A stretch of DNA of 64,000 nt from Bacteroidia bacterium (GTDB taxonomy: Bacteria; Bacteroidota; Bacteroidia; Bacteroidales; Prolixibacteraceae), in contig JAPLDT010000007.1 in assembly GCA_026391315.1 (NCBI GenBank), forward strand, positions 1-64,000. Direction: 5' to 3'. Numbering within the stretch: the stretch's first letter is position 1; every line of letters starts with the position of its first letter. The notes below the pieces were generated by a model. That model was given only the letters and a program-made list of their open reading frames with translations. It searched no databases and was not told the origin of the DNA. Both the position numbers and the translations under genes were made by a program. This document shows positions 52,917-63,057 of this stretch, one piece after another.

Positions 52917-55900
52917 TTAATTGTCTTGTTCGATGGGTTTATTACTTGTCAAAAGATCATAAACGCATGGAATCACCAATAGTGTCAGCAGCGTGCTGGT
53001 TACCATACCTCCGATTACAGCAAGTGCCATAGGCGCCCTCAGGGAAACACTGTCACCAAATCCTAAAGTAAGCGGAACCAAAGCAAAGACGGTGATGATA
53101 CTCATCATTAGTATAGGACGCAACCTTTGCTGACCTGCCTGAGCGATCGCTGTCCGTTTTTCCATCCCTAACTCCCGGAGCTGGTTGATCCGATCGACTA
53201 AGATGATGGAGTCGTTCACCGCTATACCACCCAGCATGATGATCCCGATCAGTGCCATCATGTTGAAGGTTTGACCAAGAATATAAAAGAGTATGATAGT
53301 CCCGACTATTGCAAACGGAATGGACAACAGTATGACAAAAGGATGTACCAATGATTCAAATTTTGCTGCCAAAACCATGTAGACCAATACAATGGATAGT
53401 AAAAGCGCGAATCTCAAATTGGTCCATGATTCCTGCCTTTTTTGTTCTTCGCCTGCAATTTTAAAACGATAGTCTGCAGGAAGGTCGATGGCCGAAATTT
53501 TAGTTTGTATCTCGGTTGAAATTTTGTCCAGGGAGGCCCCTTTTTTCAGGTCGGCCATTACTTTCCCGACCCGGATCTGGTTACTGTGATAGATCTCTTT
53601 TGGAGCCATTGCCTCTTTTAATGTGGCAACTTCCCCCAGTCTTACAACAATGGTTCCGCTGCGGATGATCACATTACCCAATTCTGACATACCCAATTTA
53701 GGTAAATGGATGGTAATATCCCGTAATTCACCGTTTTTGTCAAATTGTCCCACCAGCTGACCGGTCAGTTTTGCCGTTACCTGGGTGACGATATCGCTTA
53801 CTGCCAGATTGTATGTTCCAGCACGGAAACGGTCGACCATCACGTTATATTCAGGATATCCCTGGTCCATGTTGGTTGTGAAGTTGTACAATCCCTGTAC
53901 GTCCTGAACCGCTTTTTTCGTACGATGGGTTAAAGAATCCAGTACGACCAGATCATCACCCCTAATCTCAACGACCATGGGCGCGTCACTATTTCCCAGA
54001 ATACTTTGCAGGGCTGTCTCGTCCTGTGTAAAGCTGACTTCCAGATCAGGATTTTGCGCATACCATCCTGCAATTGCGGCAATTACTTTAGAGGAGCTGA
54101 TTTTTACATCCGGTTTCAGGATAACTTTTATCTCTGCCGTATTTTCTCCCTCGAAGATGGATTGGTCACTGGTTGATAATCCGGTTGAAGGTCCTATTCT
54201 TGCGAAGAGTCCCTGTAAGTCATCGCCCAGCAGTTCCCTTACCATAGATTCAATAGATGCGGCTGCTTCGGAAGTGCGTATGAGCATTGTACCTGCTTTC
54301 ATCTTCAGGTTGATGGAAAATTCTTTGCTGTCGCTCTTGGGCATAAATTCACTTCCGATTCTTGGAATAAGGAAGAGAGACAAGCCGAAAAGAACAAGTG
54401 AAGAAAGGATAATAACCATCCTGTGTGGAAGAAGATTGGTCAGGAAGTTGCTGTATCCGGCTTTCTTCTGTATAGAAATGGAAGCGCTCTTTTTGTTCAT
54501 GAAGAATCGGTGGTACAACATCGGAATCAGGAAAATGGCCACGAACAGCGACGAAACCAGCGAAAAGGCTACGGTCCAGGCCTGATCTTTGAAGAGGGCA
54601 CCGGATGCACCGTGCATGTAGATGATGGGCAGGAAAACCACGATATGGGTGAGGGTAGCGGCCGTAATGGCCCCTCCAACTTCAGCTGTTCCAACGATGG
54701 CCGCATCTTTGGCAGACATCCCGTTTTCGTGGTTTCGGAAGATATTCTCCATGACCACAATGGCGTTATCGACAAGCATCCCCGCCCCAAGGGCCAGACC
54801 GCCAAGGGTCATGATGTTAAGTGACAATCCATTGAAATACATCAGGTTAAATGTGGCAACAATGGAAATTGGAATAGATAAACTGACAATCAGGGTGGTC
54901 CCAATTTTTCTCAGGAAGAGGAAAAGGATAATCACTGCTAAAATAATACCGAAATACATGGTATTTTTTACCTCATCCACTGCACTTTTGATAAAGGTAC
55001 CCTGGTTGGATACTACCGTGAATTTGTAGCCAGGAAGGGCTTTCTCAATGGTAGCCAATGTTTTGTTGATCTCTTCAACAGCTTTAACCGTGTTGTATTT
55101 GGTCTCTTTGTAAATGGAAAGGGCAATACAACGTTCGCCATTGATGCGCACGATATTGACAGGTTCCTTGTTTTGGAAGCTGACCCTGGCAACATCCTTT
55201 AAAAAGGTTGGCGCTTTTTCGGCAGTGGTGCTGCCGGCCACTATGGTTTTATAACCGACAATCAGGTTTTCAAAATCTTCTTTTTCCGATAAGAGGCTTA
55301 CGCCCTTCACAACATATTGCAATCCGGTTTCAGTGATTGTCCCTCCGGAAATACTCCTGTTGTATGACTGGATCTTGGTCGAAAGCTGATCAACAGTTAA
55401 ATTGTAAGATTCAAGGGCATAGGGGTCAGTATCTATCCGAACCTCATTTTGTTCAATACCGCTCAAATCGACCTGGGCGACCCCTTCTATCCTGACTAGT
55501 TCATTACGGATGTAGTTTTCGGCCACTTTCCTCAATTCGTTCATGTCTTTGATGGTGGTATGCGACATACCAACAATCATGGAAGGTTTCGTATTCGGAT
55601 CGTGCTGAGTGATAGTCAACTCAGTGATCTGACTGTTCTGGGAATAGGCGGTCAAGGCCTTTTGAAGATCCAGAAAAGCCTCATCCATGTCCTTGTTCCA
55701 GGCATATTCGACGGTTATTTGAGCCGATCCTGTCTGGGATATGGAAGATGTCTGCAGTACCCCGCTTTGACGTGACGCAATTGCTTCAATGTTAGAAACA
55801 TACAGCTTTTCCATCTCTTCGGGAGGTCTCTCGCCGGACTTGATCTCAACGAAAACCCTGGGGGAATTCAGATCCGGGAAAAGATCTATCCCCAGTTTTT

Positions 55901-55991
55901 GATAGGAGATGACACCAAGTAGCAGTACCCCCAGAACCATCATCAGGATGGTAACGGGATAGTTGACTGCAAAATTTGTCAATTTCTTCAT
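52917..55991 (-). CDS. RND family efflux pump (HAE1/AcrB-like)
   Basis: 1024 residues, full pump length, 12 TM. N-terminal TM1 with LGIDLFPDLNSPRVFV, two large periplasmic porter regions, TM4 GMLVDNAIVVMENIFRN (about 409), and TM10-11 AVNDSIILVDRINQLRELG (about 925). The TM4 pair is Asp-Asn rather than Asp-Asp, a variant also common in the SwrC/YerP-like group. Encoded between the adaptor gene and the RND-ABC fusion gene; the two RND proteins could assemble as a heteromer, as MdtBC does. Confidence 0.93.
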   Translation of the reverse strand: MKKLTNFAVNYPVTILMMVLGVLLLGVISYQKLGIDLFPDLNSPRVFVEIKSGERPPEEMEKLYVSNIEAIASRQSGVLQTSSISQTGSAQITVEYAWNKDMDEAFLDLQKALTAYSQNSQITELTITQHDPNTKPSMIVGMSHTTIKDMNELRKVAENYIRNELVRIEGVAQVDLSGIEQNEVRIDTDPYALESYNLTVDQLSTKIQSYNRSISGGTITETGLQYVVKGVSLLSEKEDFENLIVGYKTIVAGSTTAEKAPTFLKDVARVSFQNKEPVNIVRINGERCIALSIYKETKYNTVKAVEEINKTLATIEKALPGYKFTVVSNQGTFIKSAVDEVKNTMYFGIILAVIILFLFLRKIGTTLIVSLSIPISIVATFNLMYFNGLSLNIMTLGGLALGAGMLVDNAIVVMENIFRNHENGMSAKDAAIVGTAEVGGAITAATLTHIVVFLPIIYMHGASGALFKDQAWTVAFSLVSSLFVAIFLIPMLYHRFFMNKKSASISIQKKAGYSNFLTNLLPHRMVIILSSLVLFGLSLFLIPRIGSEFMPKSDSKEFSINLKMKAGTMLIRTSEAAASIESMVRELLGDDLQGLFARIGPSTGLSTSDQSIFEGENTAEIKVILKPDVKISSSKVIAAIAGWYAQNPDLEVSFTQDETALQSILGNSDAPMVVEIRGDDLVVLDSLTHRTKKAVQDVQGLYNFTTNMDQGYPEYNVMVDRFRAGTYNLAVSDIVTQVTAKLTGQLVGQFDKNGELRDITIHLPKLGMSELGNVIIRSGTIVVRLGEVATLKEAMAPKEIYHSNQIRVGKVMADLKKGASLDKISTEIQTKISAIDLPADYRFKIAGEEQKRQESWTNLRFALLLSIVLVYMVLAAKFESLVHPFVILLSIPFAIVGTIILFYILGQTFNMMALIGIIMLGGIAVNDSIILVDRINQLRELGMEKRTAIAQAGQQRLRPILMMSIITVFALVPLTLGFGDSVSLRAPMALAVIGGMVTSTLLTLLVIPCVYDLLTSNKPIEQDN

Positions 55992-56035
55992 TCCGAAAAT
56001 ATTTTAAAAATTTTGTCTGCCAGCCGGCAGATAAA

Positions 56036-57091
56036 CTATTTGACAATCTTAACTTTTGAATTGTCCCTCAGGGTTTCGAATCCTTTGACAACCAAACGGG
56101 TATTAGCCTTTAACCCTTCAATTACCTCAACCGACTTTTCATTCTCCAGTCCGGTAGTGATAGTCCTGCGCTGGGCAGCGCCCCTGTCAACAATGAAAAT
56201 GGTCTTGCCTCTTCCGCCGGCAACAATAATATCTTTAGGAATAACAATGGCGCTGTCTTTCCTGGCAATTTCAATATCTGCTTTGACAAACATTCCCGGG
56301 CGTAATTTCAGATTGGGATTGTCGATGGTCATTCTACCCATGAAAGTCCGGGTCTCTGTGCTGATAACCGGTGAAAGCTGACTGATCTGGGCTTTCAGGG
56401 TATCGTTTGGCATTGTATAATTGGTGATATTTACCTCCTGTCCTAACTTGATAGTGGTCAGGTATTTTTCTGGAAGGTTAACATCCATCGTCAGTTTACT
56501 GTAATCCATCAGGGTAACTACGGCTGTACCTGCAGTGATGCGTGTATTAATTGTTATATGTGGAATATCAACAATTGCCCCGCGGAACAATGCTTTTACC
56601 TCTGTTTTCTGTAACTGGATTTTTGCATCTTCGAAACTGGTTTTAGCATTGGCAAGGGCAACTTCGGCATTTTTTGTATCCCTTAAAGTGACACCGCCCT
56701 TTTCGTATAATGATTTTTGTTTATCGAATTCAAGTCCGGCAATTTCAAAATTCAACTTCTTGGTATCAAAAGAAATGTTGTTTACATATTCGGGATTATC
56801 AAGTTTGACGATTACCGTACCCTTATCAACCATATCGCCGAGTTTAAACTGTTGTCCTGTTTTTGGGTTATTACAAAGGGTATAATTCCCGGCCATTTCG
56901 GTGTTTAATACCACCTGACTTGCGGCATTGGCGGTTCCCGTACTGTTGATATACTGTACGATAGGTCCCTTTTTTACATCAATGACGGACACTGGGACTG
57001 CGATGTCATTTTGAATCTGACTTTGTTGGTTGCCACAAGAGGCCAGGATAGGAAGAAGGAAGACAAATCTCCACAATTTATTGATTTTCAT
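56036..57091 (-). CDS. RND periplasmic adaptor (membrane fusion) lipoprotein
   Basis: 351 residues from ATG 57091. Lipobox LPILASCG. Typical MFP layout: a beta-barrel/lipoyl half with GTANAASQVVLNTEMAG and KLGDMVDKGTVIVKLDN, an alpha-helical hairpin (about 110-180, LYEKGGVTLRDTKNAEVALANAKTSFEDAKIQL), second lipoyl strand KALFRGAIVDI, and membrane-proximal domain LRPGMFVKADIEI. Links inner-membrane pump to TolC. The open frame reaches 57181, but the lipoprotein signal starts at 57091. Spaced 44 bp before the RND gene. Confidence 0.92.
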   Translation of the reverse strand: MKINKLWRFVFLLPILASCGNQQSQIQNDIAVPVSVIDVKKGPIVQYINSTGTANAASQVVLNTEMAGNYTLCNNPKTGQQFKLGDMVDKGTVIVKLDNPEYVNNISFDTKKLNFEIAGLEFDKQKSLYEKGGVTLRDTKNAEVALANAKTSFEDAKIQLQKTEVKALFRGAIVDIPHITINTRITAGTAVVTLMDYSKLTMDVNLPEKYLTTIKLGQEVNITNYTMPNDTLKAQISQLSPVISTETRTFMGRMTIDNPNLKLRPGMFVKADIEIARKDSAIVIPKDIIVAGGRGKTIFIVDRGAAQRRTITTGLENEKSVEVIEGLKANTRLVVKGFETLRDNSKVKIVK

Positions 57092-57202
57092 ATGGTTATA
57101 ATTTTGTTTTTTAATTGTCATATGGATCTCGCCGATAATCATTCGTCTGTGTGTCAGAAGATCTGTAATGGCTCGTTTCATTTTGTTTCTATTTTCGGTT
57201 GA

Positions 57203-58690
57203 TTAATTATTTTTTGCTTTCAGAAATTGAACAGGAATAACCGGCTGGTTGGTCGAGAAGTCGTATAGTGATTGAATTTTAAGGTTCAGCAGTTCCAGTT
57301 TGTAATTGATCAGGGCCTGGGCATAAGCCATCTTATTATTGGACAGCTGTACCTGGTAAAGATTCAGGTCCATACTTGTCAAATCCCCGTTTTTAAACCG
57401 CTCCAGGTTAATGTCGTAGGTGAGTTGAGAGTTTTTCTGATTTTGAAGTGCGATGCTAATCTGATCTTTTAAGTTGCTCAGGTTCCTGATCACTTGTCTG
57501 ATATCTACCTTAATCTGGATATCCTGATTGGAATAGTTCAGTTTCTGTGTATTGATTACAGCATTTTGAGCCCTGATTTGGGCTGCACGCTGACCCCAGT
57601 CGAAAATAGGAACATTGAAGGTAATCCCGTAATGCGGGCTTTGTGTTGGCTTGTCGTAGATGTTTTTAAGCGTTGGATTATCGCCTGACACACCAATTGA
57701 AAGGGCCAAATCACCCCTGAATTCGTTTTGAGCTTTGACTGCGATCAGGTCAAACTGAGAGGTTTCAATACTGATCTGACGCTGGCGAAGTTCCATGCGG
57801 GATGCCAAACCGTGTTCAAGCGCCTTTTTCCCATCAACATCGATCGGGGCTACAGAAACGTCTGTCATTACGGAAATCTCCTCAAAAATATCCATCCCGA
57901 TATATTGTTTGAACTGGTCTTTCGCGCTTTCCAGGGAGACCCGTGAAGAAGCAAGGCTTGATTTGGCGGTTTCGAGGTTCACTTCAGCCTGGAACAACTG
58001 CTCTTTGGCTGCCAGTCCGGCATCTACCTTGTTTTTAATGATCTCGTAACTTTTTTGTGTGTTTTCATTTTCATCCTGTCTAATGGTGAGGCTCATTTGA
58101 GCCATATAGACGTTGTAGAAAAGTTGCGACACGGTTTTTTCCAACGCTAACCTTTGTATGGAATAACTAAGCTGGGCATTTTCATTGTTAAGCTCCAGCG
58201 TTTTCAAAGCAATCTTGGTACGGTTGTAAGTAAAAAGCGGTTGTGACAGGCTGAGATAAAGATTGTTTGAGAAGGCTTTGTTTACCAGCGGGTTACCCGA
58301 AGCATCAGATGTGTTCGATTGCCAGCCAAATGTATTTACCAGCGAAATCTTTCCGTCGGTGGCAAGGATCGGCTGATCCACTCTAAAAGTTCCGGATGAA
58401 TTGATTAACTGGTTGGTAAACCAGGATGAAGTTCTGTTATCGAATTTCCTGCTGTTACTGTAGTCCATCGGATTGAGGCTCAGTGCAAATTTTGATTTCA
58501 GGCCTGCACGCTGGGCATTCAGCGATTCGGTTGTTCTTTCGAGGTTGAGGAGAGTGCTCTGAATGCTCGGACTATTCGCAACGGCTATTTCCATTGACTT
58601 TTCCAGCGTCAGTATAGTTTGACCCTGAGATCTATGGCTAAACATCAGGAGTACACTCATTAAAAACAGGGACGATGTTATTTTCTTCAT
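57203..58690 (-). CDS. TolC-type outer-membrane efflux factor
   Basis: 495 residues with a signal peptide (LFLMSVLLMFSHRSQG). OEP family pattern: LEKSMEIAVANSPSIQSTLLNLERTTESLNAQRAG, long helical repeats with YNVYMAQMSLTIRQDENENTQKSYEIIKNKVDAGL, TLKNIYDKPTQSPHYGITFNVPIFDWGQRAAQIRAQNA in the second half. Forms the outer-membrane tunnel for the RND/ABC complex. Second-to-third in the operon, 66 bp after the fused permease gene. Confidence 0.93.
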   Translation of the reverse strand: MKKITSSLFLMSVLLMFSHRSQGQTILTLEKSMEIAVANSPSIQSTLLNLERTTESLNAQRAGLKSKFALSLNPMDYSNSRKFDNRTSSWFTNQLINSSGTFRVDQPILATDGKISLVNTFGWQSNTSDASGNPLVNKAFSNNLYLSLSQPLFTYNRTKIALKTLELNNENAQLSYSIQRLALEKTVSQLFYNVYMAQMSLTIRQDENENTQKSYEIIKNKVDAGLAAKEQLFQAEVNLETAKSSLASSRVSLESAKDQFKQYIGMDIFEEISVMTDVSVAPIDVDGKKALEHGLASRMELRQRQISIETSQFDLIAVKAQNEFRGDLALSIGVSGDNPTLKNIYDKPTQSPHYGITFNVPIFDWGQRAAQIRAQNAVINTQKLNYSNQDIQIKVDIRQVIRNLSNLKDQISIALQNQKNSQLTYDINLERFKNGDLTSMDLNLYQVQLSNNKMAYAQALINYKLELLNLKIQSLYDFSTNQPVIPVQFLKAKNN

Positions 58691-58756
58691 GGGTGAATAA
58701 TGGTTTTATATATTGACTATAAGCAAGTTCATTTGGAACCCGCACATCGAATTCTA

Positions 58757-61700
58757 TTATTTTTCTTTAATAAGTTTTACAGCATCAGCGAAAACAAATC
58801 TTGATTTTGTGTTATTGGTCAGTTCAATTTTTGCCGAATCGGAAGAGAAGTGATAAGTCCCCATTTCAATCCAGGTGCTTTCCCTTGCATCAGCTTTAAC
58901 GACTGGATGATCAACCCCATCGTCATGGGTGACGTTGAATTCATAAATATCATCGGGTTGGTTGTCGCCTCCTCTGCCAAAACGGATTTTCGGGATATAC
59001 GCATACAATTTGTAATAACCGCCTTCTTTAATTGGAACGCTCCAAATTGCTTTTCTGTCGCCGGTGCCTCCTTTACAGTAATAGGCAGAACGAATCTGTT
59101 TTCCATAAAACTGCTCGTTGGTTGTCAGGGTCCATTCCACCTGAGGGTTCCAGAGATTCATACCTTTGTATTTCAATTCATCATCCGGAACATCAGAGGT
59201 GAATAATTTTTTAATAAAACTTTTTGAAACCGGCTGTACAATTCTGAATCCTTTGTCTTCATTATCTACAATAATTTCACTTGTTTCTGAACCGTCTGTA
59301 TAAGGAATCACCTCATCCTTATCCGAGCCTTCCCCTTTAGGATCAATTTCAAGTTTGTCGAATCTCTGAGAGATCGTTGAAGGAAGATTGTGTGATGCGT
59401 AAGTGTTTATTGTCATCATCCTGGGATCCCTGTTCAGCAGGAATGTAAGACGTTTTGACTCTTTAGCGCCGATGACCACTGTCTTTTCGATGTTTTCATC
59501 GCTGCCACCGCCTCCTCCTCCCATTCTTCGCATACCGCCTCCTCCGCCGCCAAAACCACCGAGTCTGAATGTTACCGTAATCGCTCCCGAAATATTCTCA
59601 GTATTGGTAAGGACAAAAGAGATCACTGTTTTGATCTGATTGTCTTTCTGTATTTTAAAAGCTTTCGTGTCAACAAGAATATATCCTGGCAACATCGCTG
59701 AAGTATACCACTGCGGCAAATACTGATTAAGATCGAGTTTAAAATTGTTACGCATCTCCTGGTTGAGTTCTTCTACCTGAATTATCCTGAATTTTCGGTC
59801 ATCCAGAAAGCCCCGCAAAAATTCATCAAATTTTTCCGGACCAACAGCCCCTTTCATAAGGGCGAAAAGGAAACCACTTTTTGTCTGAATGACGTTGTTC
59901 AGAATATCAGAATCTGCCTGCTTTTCGAGGATATCTGCAAAAGATCTGTTTTGCAAAGCAATATTCCCTTTTTCATCACCCGAAAGCCCCATCATGGTAC
60001 GAATAAACATATTGCCACCTTCTGTTGCACTTTTCGACAGATAAGATTCAACCACCCTGTTGGTTATAGGATATGCAGGGGAGGCTATGAAATTGAGGTA
60101 GTTATAATAGTTTGGAAAAATAAAGTAAGGGTTAAGAATATCAGTTGTGTTGAGATTTGGTCCGCTGCCGCCAATCCTGATCCCGTTAAAAGCGCCCATT
60201 GGATCAACTTTGCTGCTTAAAAATGTATCGTTGATAAACCGCTTCAGGTAACCGGCTTCGGTTTCGCGGGGAGAGACCGTTTCGTTGTTGTTATGATCGC
60301 GGTTTTGGTTTTGTGACATTCTTTTAACTCCGGCAAAATTTGTGCCGCTCATCTTAAATCCGCCTTCGGCCATATAAACCGTTTCAGGCTGAACCTGCTC
60401 ACCGGCACTGCTCCAAGCATGGTTGAAAGAGCAGAACTGCACCGGAATTTCAATTAGTTGAAGTCTTTGGAACGGGTATTCACGATGAATCTTGATCTCC
60501 CATGATTTTTTAACATCCCTGATAACAGGAACGATAGAATCTGTAAGTACTTTGAAATACTGGTCAAAAGTATTGTGCCCATCGAAAAAGCTAAGCGTAT
60601 AGGTAACCTTATCAACTGTTACCGAACGGGTTTGATATTTTCCGATAGCCAGTGATATTTGGGTCAAAGGTTGCTCGGGTTGAAAAAGAGTTGTTCCGTT
60701 TTCATCTTCCGTTTTCTTTCCCTGCGACAAAACTGTGAATCCCTTGGTCGCTTTAACTTTGAGTTGGAAATGAGCAAACTGTGATGTGAGCCAGTTCAGT
60801 CCTTTGGAAGAGTAGCTGACCCCTGCAGTTGGATACCAGCGGTTTTCGGGAGTCAACAACAAATATTCGGGAGTGACAAAGGCGTGCTTTTTGTCTGTAA
60901 CCCCATTTGGGCTGTTTTTCCAGTTTTCGAGTTGCAACGGGGTTTGATCAAGGTAACAGAAAGATTCATCGATCGTTCCTTTGTATTGAATACTGATTTT
61001 CAATGAATCGCCTGGCTGTAGCGCTTTTTCGGGTTGGATTTTGAGTAGCTGCATTTCCCTGGTGTAGCGGGCTCCTGAAAGTTGCTGTACTTCCAGACCT
61101 GGATTGAGGGTGAGCACAAACTCATTTAAAGCCTCCTTCTCTGCATTTTTTATATTTAGGGTAGTAGTTGCCGCAATCTGATTGCCCAGATGTTCGAGTT
61201 CAATGTCATACGACTGAACTCGGACAACCTTCATTCCCGCATAACGATTGTTGATTTCGAGCATTACACTGCGGTGTCCCTCTTCATTCGTAATCTTCCG
61301 GATGTAGATGAATCCCAGGAGAATTCCTGTTGCAAGGAATAAAACGGAGAAAGAGACAACAACCTCTTTAACTAATTTGGACTGGGATAATCTCCTTAGC
61401 AACAAAATGGTGAGACCAATGAATCCGAGTCCCAGGAAAAAATAGATTCCCCGGTGTATCATGATATCTTTCAGGGATGAAAATCCAACGACTTCCGACC
61501 AGGTCATGGGTAATTTGAAGGCCATGTAGTCGAAGATGTAATGAAATTTATTCTGCAGGTAAAACAGGGTTGCGGCAATATATCCTAACAGTACAAGGAA
61601 CGTTACTGCCTGATTTTTAATGACAGACATCAGAAAAAAGGAGAAGCCCATAATGAAAATCAGGGTGGGTAAACTGATCAGCAGGAAGTAATAGATGTAA

Positions 61701-62134
61701 GGGAGCAGATTGAAACGCGTATAAGGTGAAGCCATATTGAAAACTGCAACCATACCCAGTGCAATCAAATTCAACATCACAAAAACCCAGATATTTCCAA
61801 GCGTTTTGCCAATAACATAATCTGCATTCGTGATCGACCGCATGTAAACCACTTCAGTGGTATCCAGCTTTTTATCCTGTTTCAAAAATTCAGAAGCAAG
61901 AAAAACGGCAATGATTGCCTGTGCGAGATTGATGATGTATAAATTGGTAAACGGAATCATGGATGGCAAGGCAATCATGTCCTGATTGGGCCAGCCGATC
62001 CCTGTCTGTGTTATAAAATTGTAAAAGAATACAAAGACCAGGGATAAAATGGAAAAAATACGAAAAAACCAACTTCTGAATAACGTTTTGGATTCGTATT
62101 TTGCTACGGCTATGATGTTGTGAATTGCTCTCAT
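58757..62134 (-). CDS. ABC permease fused to M1-peptidase-like and golvesin-like domains
   Basis: 1125 residues. About 1-300: seven-TM ABC-2-type permease (LASEFLKQDKKLDTTEVVYMRSITNADYVIGKTLG). About 300-870: a region with M1-aminopeptidase-like N-domain beta features (TLNIKNAEKEALNEFVLTLNP, FVTPEYLLLTPENRWYPTAG), as in permease/M1-aminopeptidase proteins, but I find no HExxH anywhere; at the expected place is FNHAWSSAG...VYMAEGGFKM. About 857-878: poly-Gly (GGFGGGGGGMRRMGGGGGGS). C-terminal about 115 residues resemble the golvesin C-terminal domain (YYKLYAYIP, FVFADAVKLI). Likely a non-catalytic periplasmic module. 26 bp after its ATPase gene. Confidence 0.85.
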   Translation of the reverse strand: MRAIHNIIAVAKYESKTLFRSWFFRIFSILSLVFVFFYNFITQTGIGWPNQDMIALPSMIPFTNLYIINLAQAIIAVFLASEFLKQDKKLDTTEVVYMRSITNADYVIGKTLGNIWVFVMLNLIALGMVAVFNMASPYTRFNLLPYIYYFLLISLPTLIFIMGFSFFLMSVIKNQAVTFLVLLGYIAATLFYLQNKFHYIFDYMAFKLPMTWSEVVGFSSLKDIMIHRGIYFFLGLGFIGLTILLLRRLSQSKLVKEVVVSFSVLFLATGILLGFIYIRKITNEEGHRSVMLEINNRYAGMKVVRVQSYDIELEHLGNQIAATTTLNIKNAEKEALNEFVLTLNPGLEVQQLSGARYTREMQLLKIQPEKALQPGDSLKISIQYKGTIDESFCYLDQTPLQLENWKNSPNGVTDKKHAFVTPEYLLLTPENRWYPTAGVSYSSKGLNWLTSQFAHFQLKVKATKGFTVLSQGKKTEDENGTTLFQPEQPLTQISLAIGKYQTRSVTVDKVTYTLSFFDGHNTFDQYFKVLTDSIVPVIRDVKKSWEIKIHREYPFQRLQLIEIPVQFCSFNHAWSSAGEQVQPETVYMAEGGFKMSGTNFAGVKRMSQNQNRDHNNNETVSPRETEAGYLKRFINDTFLSSKVDPMGAFNGIRIGGSGPNLNTTDILNPYFIFPNYYNYLNFIASPAYPITNRVVESYLSKSATEGGNMFIRTMMGLSGDEKGNIALQNRSFADILEKQADSDILNNVIQTKSGFLFALMKGAVGPEKFDEFLRGFLDDRKFRIIQVEELNQEMRNNFKLDLNQYLPQWYTSAMLPGYILVDTKAFKIQKDNQIKTVISFVLTNTENISGAITVTFRLGGFGGGGGGMRRMGGGGGGSDENIEKTVVIGAKESKRLTFLLNRDPRMMTINTYASHNLPSTISQRFDKLEIDPKGEGSDKDEVIPYTDGSETSEIIVDNEDKGFRIVQPVSKSFIKKLFTSDVPDDELKYKGMNLWNPQVEWTLTTNEQFYGKQIRSAYYCKGGTGDRKAIWSVPIKEGGYYKLYAYIPKIRFGRGGDNQPDDIYEFNVTHDDGVDHPVVKADARESTWIEMGTYHFSSDSAKIELTNNTKSRFVFADAVKLIKEK

Positions 62135-62160
62135 TTTCAGGTAGTATTAGATATTTCAGA

Positions 62161-63057
62161 TCAAATCTCGATCCATTTCTGGTTGAGTTCATTTTCCATA
62201 AAATTGACGTAGGCGTGTTCCAGATTGGGTTCAATGCGCTCGCCCAGGTAGCCGTTGATCTCCTTGGAAACCACCTGAACCTCCCAACCTTCCTCCGAAG
62301 GAATGGAAGAGATGATCGGGTATTTTTCCTGAATTTCAAAATATTCAGTCTCTGTGGCCGTGATTTTCCATACGTTATTCCTTGCCAGTTCTATCAGGTG
62401 CTCGGGTGATCCCTTGTAAGAGAGTATACCCTTGTTCATCAGTGCCATATCGGTACAGGTACTGGAGATATCGCCAACAATGTGCGTAGAGAGGATAATC
62501 ACTACATCTTTGTCGCTGACCCTGGTGAGCAGGTTCCGGAAACGGATCCGCTCTTCCGGATCTAATCCCGTGGTTGGTTCATCCACGATGATCAGTTTTG
62601 GATCCCCGATCAATGCCTGCGCGATTCCCAATCGGCGTTTCATACCACCCGAGAGGTTGTTGGCAAATCGGTTACGGGCCTCGTACAGTCCCACCTCTTC
62701 GAGCATCTTCTCAACAATCTCCCTCCTGCTTTTGCCATTGGTAAGTCCTGCAAGACGTGCAGCATAATCGAGGAATTCGTAAGTCTTTAATTTGGTGAAA
62801 AAACGAAAATCCTGTGGCAGGTAGCCGAGCATCGAACGGATCTCTTTGCGGTCTTTCATCAAATCCAATCCATTGACGAGAACTTGTCCGGAGGAGGGTT
62901 TCATTAAGGTAACCAGGATTCTCATCAAGGTGGATTTCCCGGCGCCATTGGGTCCTAGCAAACCAAACATACCACTCTCGATGGTCATGTTTACATCCTT
63001 AATTGCGTGATTGCCATTTGGGTAGACTTTGTTGAGTCCTTTGATCTCAATTCTCAT
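62161..63057 (-). CDS. ABC transporter ATP-binding protein
   Basis: 298 residues, complete ATPase: Walker A LLGPNGAGKSTLM at about 35, Q-loop GYLPQDF, signature LSGGMKRRLG, Walker B LIIVDEPTTGLDP, His loop STHIVGD. Its ATPase core is clearly similar to that at the C-terminus of the RND-ABC fusion (both share FLDYxA, GLDPxERIRFRNLL and STHI). First gene of the operon, partner of the fused permease. A C-terminal extension (about 230-298) is typical of drug/lipid exporters. Confidence 0.94.
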   Translation of the reverse strand: MRIEIKGLNKVYPNGNHAIKDVNMTIESGMFGLLGPNGAGKSTLMRILVTLMKPSSGQVLVNGLDLMKDRKEIRSMLGYLPQDFRFFTKLKTYEFLDYAARLAGLTNGKSRREIVEKMLEEVGLYEARNRFANNLSGGMKRRLGIAQALIGDPKLIIVDEPTTGLDPEERIRFRNLLTRVSDKDVVIILSTHIVGDISSTCTDMALMNKGILSYKGSPEHLIELARNNVWKITATETEYFEIQEKYPIISSIPSEEGWEVQVVSKEINGYLGERIEPNLEHAYVNFMENELNQKWIEI

